The notes under the pieces: model-generated | What the model saw: the letters and a program-made list of their open reading frames with translations, nothing else | Database searches by the model: none | What the model was told of the DNA's origin: nothing | Made by a program: the position numbers and the translations under genes | NCBI GenBank assembly: GCA_013821525.1 | Contig: JACDGR010000063.1 | Location: 1 to 12,413, forward strand | Origin: Actinomycetota bacterium | GTDB taxonomy: Bacteria > Actinomycetota > Thermoleophilia > Gaiellales > Gaiellaceae | Length of the DNA: 12,413 nt | Direction: 5' to 3' | Part shown: positions 6,577 to 12,413 of the stretch, in pieces | How positions within the stretch are numbered: the stretch's first letter is position 1 | Layout: every line of letters starts with the position of its first letter

Positions 6577-8151
6577 ATGGCGCGCGCGCGTGGGAAGGGA
6601 CAGGTTGCCGGTTCGGCCGACGGCGGCTCGGCGCTCGCGGGCGGGCTGCCGTCCGAGGTGCTGGCCGAGGGCGTGCTGCGCAACGGCTACGCGCTCGACG
6701 GCTTCTTCGACGAGGCGTTCGAAGCGACGGCGAAGGGCGTCGCACCACGCAAGCAGTACGTCGACCTGCTTCGGCAGATCGCCGCGATGGACGGCGCAGA
6801 CCTTCGGCGCGGCGCCGACCTCGCCAACCGCTCGTTCCTGAACCGTGGCGTCACGTTCACCGTCTACGCCGAGGGCGACCGGCGCACGGAGCGAATCCTC
6901 CCTTTCGATCCGATCCCGCGCATCATCGCGGCCAGTGAATGGGCCGTCGTCGAAGCCGGACTGCGCCAGCGGATTCGCGCACTCAACCAGTTCGTGCACG
7001 ACGTCTACCACGGCCAGGAGATCCTGCGCGACGGGATCGTGCCTCGGCGGCTCGTCGTTCTCGGACGTCACTTCCGGCGTGAGGTCGTCGGCATCGATGT
7101 CGCGCAAGATCAGTACCTGCACGTCGTCGGCAGCGACCTGATTCGCGACGCAGACGGCCGCTGGCTCGTACTCGAGGACAACCTACGAACGCCGAGCGGC
7201 GTCTCCTACGTGCTCGCAAACCGGCAGATCATGACGCGCATCTTCCCCGACTGGTTCGCCGACCTAGGCGTACGTCCGGTCGACACCTATGCCGGGCGCC
7301 TGCTCGACAACCTGGTCGGCCTCTCGCCGCGGCGCGCCGTGCCTGGCGCCTCGGGTGGGCCGGCCGTCGTCGTGCTGACACCCGGCGTCTACAACTCCGC
7401 CTACTTCGAGCACGCGTTCCTCGCCCAGCAGATGGGCGTCGACCTCGTCGAGGGACGCGACCTGTTCGTGCTCGACAACCGCGTCTACATGCGCACGACG
7501 TTCGGGCGGCGCCAGGTCGATGTGATCTACCGGCGCGTCGACGACGAGTATCTCGACTCACTCGCGTTCCGCCCCGACTCGCTGCTCGGCGTCGCGGGAC
7601 TGCTCGGCGCCGTCCGCACGGGCAACGTCACCCTCGCGAACGCGATCGGCACGGGCATCGCCGACGACAAGGTGCTCTACCACTACGTCCCAGAGATCAT
7701 CCGCTACTACCTCGGTGAGGAGCCGATCCTCGGCAATGTCCCCACGTTCTTGCCGTTCGATCCCGAGCAGCTCGAGCACGTGCTCGCGAACCTCGACACG
7801 CTCGTCGTCAAGGCCGCGAACGAGAGCGGCGGCTACGGGATGCTGATCGGCCCGCACGCAGACGAGAAGGAGATCGAGAAGTTCCGCCGCCTGATCGTCG
7901 CCAACCCACGGAACTACATCGCCCAACCGACGATCCCGATCTCCCGCCATCCGACGTTCGTCGCGGACGAGACAGGCGACTCGGGGACGCTGGAGGGCCG
8001 CCACGTCGACCTCCGACCGTATGCGCTGTCCGGTCCCGATGGTGTGACGGTGTTACCCGGCGGGTTGACCCGCGTCGCGCTCACTCCCGGGTCGCTTGTC
8101 GTCAACTCGTCGCAAGGCGGCGGCAGCAAGGACACCTGGGTCTTGCAATGA
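6577..8151 (+). CDS. Circularly permuted type 2 ATP-grasp protein (COG2308 family)
   Basis: A 524-residue member of the circularly permuted ATP-grasp family, predicted to be an ATP-dependent carboxylate-amine (peptide) ligase. The ATG at 6577 has AAGGAG just upstream. Landmarks in order: LEDNLRTPSGVSYVL (199-213), RRVDDEYLD (319-327), ANAIGTGIADDK (354-365), VVKAANESGGYGM (410-422, with the Lys expected to contact ATP), IAQPTIPISRHPT (448-460), DLRPYAL...LPGGLTRVA (478-501) and SSQGGGSKDTWVL (511-523). Length and motif set are normal, so the protein looks intact. It is first in an operon with an alpha-E gene 13 bp downstream and three transglutaminase-like genes. Comparative genomics of amidoligases has linked these families as a predicted peptide-forming system; the substrate is unknown. 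No signal peptide, so cytoplasmic. Confidence 0.93.
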   Translation: MARARGKGQVAGSADGGSALAGGLPSEVLAEGVLRNGYALDGFFDEAFEATAKGVAPRKQYVDLLRQIAAMDGADLRRGADLANRSFLNRGVTFTVYAEGDRRTERILPFDPIPRIIAASEWAVVEAGLRQRIRALNQFVHDVYHGQEILRDGIVPRRLVVLGRHFRREVVGIDVAQDQYLHVVGSDLIRDADGRWLVLEDNLRTPSGVSYVLANRQIMTRIFPDWFADLGVRPVDTYAGRLLDNLVGLSPRRAVPGASGGPAVVVLTPGVYNSAYFEHAFLAQQMGVDLVEGRDLFVLDNRVYMRTTFGRRQVDVIYRRVDDEYLDSLAFRPDSLLGVAGLLGAVRTGNVTLANAIGTGIADDKVLYHYVPEIIRYYLGEEPILGNVPTFLPFDPEQLEHVLANLDTLVVKAANESGGYGMLIGPHADEKEIEKFRRLIVANPRNYIAQPTIPISRHPTFVADETGDSGTLEGRHVDLRPYALSGPDGVTVLPGGLTRVALTPGSLVVNSSQGGGSKDTWVLQ

Positions 8152-8164
8152 GAGGAGAACGCCC

Positions 8165-9223
8165 GTGCTGAGCCGGATGGCAGCGTCGCTCTACTGGATC
8201 GGCCGCTACGTCGAGCGCGCGGAGCAAACCGCACGCCTGACGGAGGTGACCTTCAGCCACACGCTGGCCATGGGCTCGACCAGTGAGGCCGAGGCTCGCC
8301 GCGAGCGGCACTGGACCGCGCTGCTCGAGATCGTCGGCGCCGTGTCGACGTTCCCCCGCGAAGACGGGCCGCCTGGTGAGTCCAACGTGCCTGCCCACCT
8401 GATCTTCTCGCACGACAACGCAAACTCGATCGTCGAGTGCATTGCGCTCGCGCGCGACAACGCACGCACGATGCGGCATCAGGTCGCCACCGAGATGTGG
8501 GAGGCGCTCAACCGCTTCCATCTCGAGGTGCAGCAGCCCGCACGACGCCGGCGGGCGACGGCAGAGGCGGAGAAGGCGACGCGGTTCTGCCGCTCGGTGG
8601 TCGACTTCAGCCAGCTGCTGCAAGGGATTACGGACTCGACGATGCCGCGCGAGGAGGGCTGGTACTTCCTGCAGGCGGGCAAGTTCCTCGAGCGTGCCGA
8701 ATCGACGGCGCGCACGCTCGATGTCAACTACCGGCTGCTCGCGGGCGAAGGCACAGTGGGCGGCGCGACGGACGGACTGGCGCTCGACGCGGCGGCGGAG
8801 GACATCCAGCCGTGGGCGACGCTCCTCCACTCGCTCTCCGCCTACGAGTCCTACCACCGCATCCAGCGCCGCGGCATCCAGCCGTCGGCGGTGATCGAGC
8901 TGCTGACGCTCTCGCCGGTGCTCCCCCGCTCGATCCGGTTCTCGGTCGGCCAGGTCGAGGCGGCGCTCGCGCACATCACCGAGCAGGCGCCGGCCTACAA
9001 CGGATCGGAGCCGATGCCCGGCTGGACGCTCGATAGCGAGGCGCGGCGCGAGGTGGGCAGGCTGCACGCTGACTTCGCCTATCAGCGCCTCGAGGATCTG
9101 CTCGCGGGCGGTCTGCATCGCGCCCTGATCGACGTGCAGCGCCGCTGCTACCGGATCGGCGACCGCATCGAAGATGAGTTCTTCGCCCACCGGCCGCTCA
9201 CCGCACAGGAGGCGATGGCGTGA
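8165..9223 (+). CDS. Alpha-E domain-containing protein (COG2307/DUF403)
   Basis: An all-helical protein of 352 residues, the standard partner of the circularly permuted ATP-grasp protein. The GTG at 8165, with AGGAGA seven bases upstream, gives the family start (M)LSRMAASLYWIGRYVERAEQ. Two related helices can be seen: WIGRYVERAEQTARLTEV (11-28) and LQAGKFLERAESTARTLDV (169-187), suggesting an internal duplication. Other typical blocks are NARTMRHQVATEMWEALN (99-116) and EEGWYFLQ (163-170). The molecular role is not established; alpha-E domains are sometimes fused to the ATP-grasp domain, which implies a shared complex. Its TGA overlaps the next gene's GTG by 4 bp, so translation is coupled to transglutaminase 1. 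Slightly longer than the roughly 310 residues I expect. Confidence 0.92.
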   Translation: MLSRMAASLYWIGRYVERAEQTARLTEVTFSHTLAMGSTSEAEARRERHWTALLEIVGAVSTFPREDGPPGESNVPAHLIFSHDNANSIVECIALARDNARTMRHQVATEMWEALNRFHLEVQQPARRRRATAEAEKATRFCRSVVDFSQLLQGITDSTMPREEGWYFLQAGKFLERAESTARTLDVNYRLLAGEGTVGGATDGLALDAAAEDIQPWATLLHSLSAYESYHRIQRRGIQPSAVIELLTLSPVLPRSIRFSVGQVEAALAHITEQAPAYNGSEPMPGWTLDSEARREVGRLHADFAYQRLEDLLAGGLHRALIDVQRRCYRIGDRIEDEFFAHRPLTAQEAMA

Positions 9224-10326
9224 GGTATCGCATCCAGCACCTCACCTCCTACAGCTATGACAGCCCGGTCTTCGAAAGCTTCAACGAAGTCCGGTTGCAG
9301 CCACTCGTCTGCGCGACCCAGTCGGTGCTCGACTTCGACCTGCGCATCGAGCCGCCGGCGACAGTGATCGCGTTTCGCGACTACTACGGCAACTCTGTGC
9401 ACGACTTCGGGGTCGCCTATCTGCACGACCGCCTCGTGATCGAAGCGACGAGCGACGTCGTGACCCACGCAGCAGCCGACGAGCTGCTGGTCGCCGAAGT
9501 CGAGTCGGAGACCGACGCCTCCCCCGCGCTCGAGACGCTGGCGGGCGACGGTGAGCTGCAGGACGAGTTCTCAGAGTTCCTCGGTCCGAGCTCGTACATC
9601 GTGCTCGGCAACGAATCGAAGGCGATGGCGCGCAAGCTGCTCGCGGCCGAGACCTCACCGAGCGCGCTCCGGTTCCTCGACCTGGCGGCAGAAGCCGTGC
9701 GCACACGACTGACCTACAAGGTCGGCTCCACGACCGTGCACAGCTCCGTCGCGGAGGTGCTCGCAGGTGGCGCGGGCGTCTGTCAGGACTTCGCGCACGT
9801 GCTGATCTCGCTCTGCCGTCACGTCGGCCTGCCCGCCCGCTATGTCAGCGGATACCTCGGTGGCGTCGCCGAGGCCGCTGCCTCGCACGCCTGGATCGAG
9901 GCGTACGTTCCGCCATACGGCTGGCTCGGCATCGACGCGACGCTCGGGACGCACTGCACCGGCCAGCACGTGAAGATCGGCGTCGGGCGCGACTACGCCG
10001 ACGTGACGGTACTGCGCGGCACCTACCAGGGCGGATCGCTCGCCGAGCTCGACGTGGCCGTCACGTGTGAGACGGTCGGCGGTGTCGACCGCGTGTCGCA
10101 GCTCGGTAACGACGAGGAGGAGCCACAAGGTCGTCTGATCGCGATTCAAAATCTCGGCGCGATGCGCCGCTTCCAGCAAGGCGCAGTGCTGACGCAGGCG
10201 ATGGGCGGGATGCGGCAGACGCTCTCGGATGACCTCCCGTTACCGCCGCCGCGCGCACAAACGCGCGGCGAGGATGGAACGCCCTCGCAGCAGCCTCATC
10301 AGCAGCAGCAAGGGCCATGCACATGA
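9220..10326 (+). CDS. Transglutaminase-like cysteine protease 1, with a C-terminal extension
   Basis: A 368-residue transglutaminase-like protein of the bacterial COG1305 type. The N-terminal beta domain is at about 1-80 (RYRIQHLTSYSYDSPV, NEVRLQP) and the papain-like core at about 150-245. The triad is complete: Cys188 in GAGVCQDFAH, His223 in SHAWIEAY and Asp239 in WLGIDAT. The sequence VGRDYADV (255-262) after the core is also typical. About 80 residues beyond the core form an extension that becomes low-complexity (LPLPPPRAQ, then PHQQQQGPCT), which the other two paralogues lack. No signal peptide or membrane segment, so probably cytoplasmic. Bacterial members usually act as peptidases rather than cross-linkers. 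The start overlaps the alpha-E stop by 4 bp and the end overlaps the next ATG by 4 bp, so all three are translationally coupled. Confidence 0.92.
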   Translation: MRYRIQHLTSYSYDSPVFESFNEVRLQPLVCATQSVLDFDLRIEPPATVIAFRDYYGNSVHDFGVAYLHDRLVIEATSDVVTHAAADELLVAEVESETDASPALETLAGDGELQDEFSEFLGPSSYIVLGNESKAMARKLLAAETSPSALRFLDLAAEAVRTRLTYKVGSTTVHSSVAEVLAGGAGVCQDFAHVLISLCRHVGLPARYVSGYLGGVAEAAASHAWIEAYVPPYGWLGIDATLGTHCTGQHVKIGVGRDYADVTVLRGTYQGGSLAELDVAVTCETVGGVDRVSQLGNDEEEPQGRLIAIQNLGAMRRFQQGAVLTQAMGGMRQTLSDDLPLPPPRAQTRGEDGTPSQQPHQQQQGPCT

Positions 10327-11129
10327 CCGAACTGCTCGTCGGCTGCCGATTCGACTACCGCACCGAAGCTGACTCGCCGGCGATCGTCCTCGTCGAGCCA
10401 CACTCCTCGCTCCGGCACACGGTCGTCAGTGAGGAATGGGACGGCGTCGACTCGACGGAGTTCGAAGACCTGTACGGCAACCGCTGCCGCCGGCTCGTGC
10501 TCCCTGCCGGCGCGACGTCCTTCGGCTACCGCGCGACCGTCCGCGTCGCTCGCGAGGCCGAGGCGATGCCCGGCTCCGGCGACGTGCAGCACTGGGTCGA
10601 GGATCTGCCGTCGGAGCTTCTGCACTGGCTGCTGCCGAGCCGGCTCTGCGAATCCGACGCGCTGACCGACCGTGCCTGGGAGCTCTTTGGCGAGACACCC
10701 AGGGGGGCGATGCGCGTGCAGGCGATCTCCGACTGGATCCACGAGAACATCACCTACGGCGTGCCGAGCATCCCGACGACCGCCACGCTCGAGATCCTCG
10801 AACGCCGCGGAGGCATGTGCCGCGACTTCGCTCACCTCGGAATCGGCTTCTGCCGCGCGCTCGGGATTCCGGCGCGCTACACCTTCGGCTACCTCCCCGA
10901 CATCGACGTGCAGCCTCCCTATCCGGAGCAGGACTTCCACGCCTGGTTCGAGGTGTGGCTCGGCGACCGCTGGTGGACGTTCGACGCCCGGTTCAACACG
11001 CCGCGCGTCGGGCGGGTGCCTATCGGGCGCGGCCGGGACGCTGTCGACGTCGCAATGGTGACGAGCTACGGCCCGGCTAGCCTCGAGCGCATGACCGTGC
11101 TCGCAGACGAGGTGCTCGATGGAAGGTGA
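10323..11129 (+). CDS. Transglutaminase-like cysteine protease 2
   Basis: A 268-residue transglutaminase-like protein, clearly different from its neighbours. The catalytic residues are Cys166 in GGMCRDFAH, His206 in DFHAWFEVW and Asp221 in WWTFDARFN. The N-terminal part (LLVGCRFDYRTEADSPAIVLVEP) lacks the Y-x-Y-x-x-P opening of the paralogues on either side, and the core has GMCRDFAH rather than GVCQDxAH, so it belongs to another subfamily. I choose the ATG at 10323: it overlaps the previous stop by 4 bp (ATGA) and has AAGGG eight bases upstream. The in-frame ATG at 10317 would sit only two bases from that site. The last 11 bp overlap transglutaminase 3. No signal peptide. Role inferred to be peptide hydrolysis or transfer within the operon's pathway. 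Confidence 0.92.
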   Translation: MTELLVGCRFDYRTEADSPAIVLVEPHSSLRHTVVSEEWDGVDSTEFEDLYGNRCRRLVLPAGATSFGYRATVRVAREAEAMPGSGDVQHWVEDLPSELLHWLLPSRLCESDALTDRAWELFGETPRGAMRVQAISDWIHENITYGVPSIPTTATLEILERRGGMCRDFAHLGIGFCRALGIPARYTFGYLPDIDVQPPYPEQDFHAWFEVWLGDRWWTFDARFNTPRVGRVPIGRGRDAVDVAMVTSYGPASLERMTVLADEVLDGR

Positions 11130-12057
11130 TGCCCTCGGGCAACTGATCGCGACCCTCGGGAGCGTCGACAACGACGAGATCGACTGGCAGAACGTTCGGC
11201 AGGCGACCGTGCTCATCCACCAGACGTTCCGCTACGACTACCCGAGCCCGATCACGGAGCTGCGCCAGCGTCTGATGGTCGTGCCGCCGGACTACCACGG
11301 CAGACAACGGCTCGTCGCGCACAAGCTGCGCGTCACCGGATGCGACCTCGACAGCGAACGCTCCTACGACAGTTTCGGCAACGTCGTGCTCGATCTATCA
11401 CTCGACGATGTCGACGACCACGTCGAGTTCTCCACGTGGGCGGTCGTCGAGTGCGATGCCCCCATCGACGGCTGGGAGAACCCCGACGACGTGGGCTTCG
11501 ACCGCCGCTTCGCCGAGGCGTCTCGCTTGACGCGCCCCGACGACGCGCTCCGCGCGGTCGCGGAGACGGCTCGCGCCACGGGCCTCCAGGAGCTCGAGCT
11601 CGCGGCGCGCCTCTGCGCGCTCATCCACGAGCACTTTGCCTACGCCTGGGGGATCACGACCGTCGAGACGACGGCAGCCGAAGCGTGGGCCGGCGCAGAG
11701 GGTGTCTGTCAGGACTACGCGCACTGCATGCTCGCGCTCGCGCGGCTCTGTGGGCTGCCGGCCCGCTACGTCTCGGGCCACCTGCTCGGCGACGGCGGAA
11801 CCCACGCCTGGGTCGAAGTGCTCGTGCAGGAGGACGGCGGAAGCGTCCGGGCCGTGCCGTTCGATCCGACGCACAACCGCAGGGCTGGAACGCGGTACGT
11901 CACGGTCGCCGTTGGTCGTGACTACATCGACGTGGCGCCCACGTCCGGCACGTTCGTCGGGCTGCACTCCGGCGAGCTGACGACGCACAAGCGCGCCGCG
12001 GTCACGCGCGTCGAGTACCTGCAGCCGCCACGGCGGCGGCGCATTACACGGTTATAG
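11119..12057 (+). CDS. Transglutaminase-like cysteine protease 3
   Basis: A 312-residue transglutaminase-like protein. After about 25 acidic residues it has the family N-terminal domain (VLIHQTFRYDYPSPITELRQ, about 31-50), then the core with Cys197 in EGVCQDYAH, His229 in THAWVEV and Asp249 in PFDPTHN. VGRDYIDVAP follows, as in transglutaminase 1, with which it shares more features than with transglutaminase 2. The C-terminus is basic (PPRRRRITRL). The ATG at 11119 overlaps the end of transglutaminase 2 by 11 bp and has no separate strong ribosome site, which points to coupled translation. The 3' end overlaps the convergent M14 peptidase gene by 14 bp. Probably cytoplasmic. It is the last gene of the operon. 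Confidence 0.92.
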   Translation: MEGDALGQLIATLGSVDNDEIDWQNVRQATVLIHQTFRYDYPSPITELRQRLMVVPPDYHGRQRLVAHKLRVTGCDLDSERSYDSFGNVVLDLSLDDVDDHVEFSTWAVVECDAPIDGWENPDDVGFDRRFAEASRLTRPDDALRAVAETARATGLQELELAARLCALIHEHFAYAWGITTVETTAAEAWAGAEGVCQDYAHCMLALARLCGLPARYVSGHLLGDGGTHAWVEVLVQEDGGSVRAVPFDPTHNRRAGTRYVTVAVGRDYIDVAPTSGTFVGLHSGELTTHKRAAVTRVEYLQPPRRRRITRL

Positions 12058-12413
12058 CTTCGCGCAGGAGCGCCTGCAGTCCGGGCAGATGGCGCTCGCA
12101 GAGCGCAGGCAGACCCGCCTGCTCCGTCTCGTAGACGATCGCAGGTATCCCGATCTCCTCGAGCCAGTCGTCGAAGGCCCCCGGGCAGCCGGGCAGCTCG
12201 TCGACGGCGCGGATCCCGGCCGCGGCGCTGAGCTTCTCGAGCGTTGTCGGATGGACGCCGCGCCGCACGAGCAGCAGCTCGAGCGGCGTGTGCAGGTCGA
12301 TCACGAGCGGCGGCCGCAGCCGTTCCACGAGCGCAACGAGCGCGCGTGTCTCGGGCTCCGAGCACGGCTCGGTGCCGGGCGACGAGCGGTTCGTGCGGTT
12401 CTCGGGCGAGCGG
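12044..12413 (-). CDS. M14-family zinc carboxypeptidase, MpaA-like, C-terminal part (5' end outside window)
   Basis: The 3' part (122 codons) of a metallopeptidase of family M14, resembling murein tripeptide amidase MpaA and related proteins. The frame is open to the window edge. A GTG at 12328 is internal, because the codons above it give the family-like SEPETRALVALVERL. The third zinc ligand is likely the His in VIDLHTPLE (residue 41 of the fragment). The catalytic glutamate is expected in PAIVYETE (Glu95 or Glu97). GAFDDWLEEIGIPAI is also typical. The first zinc-binding motif (HxxE) lies outside the window. MpaA-type enzymes cut gamma-D-Glu-DAP bonds in recycled cell-wall peptides; whether this one does is not visible. 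It is convergent with the transglutaminase operon, overlapping its last gene by 14 bp, with no terminator between. Confidence 0.82.
   Translation of the reverse strand, partial: RSPENRTNRSSPGTEPCSEPETRALVALVERLRPPLVIDLHTPLELLLVRRGVHPTTLEKLSAAAGIRAVDELPGCPGAFDDWLEEIGIPAIVYETEQAGLPALCERHLPGLQALLREAITV

Noticed and set aside
8102..9190. A 362-codon open frame on the minus strand across the alpha-E gene
   Set aside because: It is an antisense shadow typical of high-GC DNA: arginine- and leucine-rich, with no recognisable domain. The plus-strand frame matches a known family along its whole length.
10299..11216. A 305-codon minus-strand frame across transglutaminase 2
   Set aside because: Shadow of a well-supported coding region; no domain, no sensible start site.
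12062..12076. Small GCAGG/CCTGC hairpin after the transglutaminase 3 stop as a terminator
   Set aside because: Only a 5-bp stem with no T-run on either strand, and it lies inside the M14 coding sequence.

Overview
The window is gene-dense and GC-rich, with many GTG starts and strong purine-rich ribosome binding sites. It carries an AfsR/SARP-type regulator of the kind typical of Actinomycetota, so I read it as a chromosomal segment of a high-GC actinobacterium. A Thermoleophilia-like lineage is possible, but no marker gene in the window fixes this. I saw no tRNA, rRNA, insertion sequence, integrase or CRISPR array.

Left part (1-4704). It opens with the 3' end of a secreted NlpC/P60 peptidoglycan hydrolase and its terminator. 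A regulatory unit follows: a small secreted protein (minus strand), a large AfsR-like SARP/NB-ARC/TPR regulator (minus strand) and a divergent multi-pass membrane protein (plus strand). The two genes flanking the regulator share one promoter layout: two 7-bp direct repeats (CTTAAGC-like) on an 11-bp pitch, then 9 bp, then a GANNCT hexamer. This is the expected form of a SARP operator, so the three genes probably form a small local regulon. Both the regulator and the membrane protein carry an apparent one-base loss, and both losses sit in the same context, CGGGCTSATC. Either this is a sequencing undercall of a four-G run or both genes are damaged.

Middle part (4735-6441). Three small, apparently unrelated housekeeping or accessory genes: a PhnB-like VOC protein (minus), an HD-domain protein (plus) and a GrpB-family protein (plus).

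Right part (6577-12057). A five-gene operon: a circularly permuted type 2 ATP-grasp protein, an alpha-E protein, and three different transglutaminase-like cysteine proteases in a row. All three proteases keep their Cys-His-Asp residues, and most junctions are translationally coupled (4-bp or 11-bp overlaps). Comparative genomics links these three families in a poorly characterised, predicted peptide-ligation and peptide-processing system. The operon is preceded by a good promoter and an approximately 85-nt leader with two hairpins. The second hairpin looks like an intrinsic terminator and ends only 17 nt before the start codon, so the leader could be an attenuator or riboswitch. The operon ends in a 14-bp tail-to-tail overlap with a partial M14 (MpaA-like) metallopeptidase gene on the minus strand.
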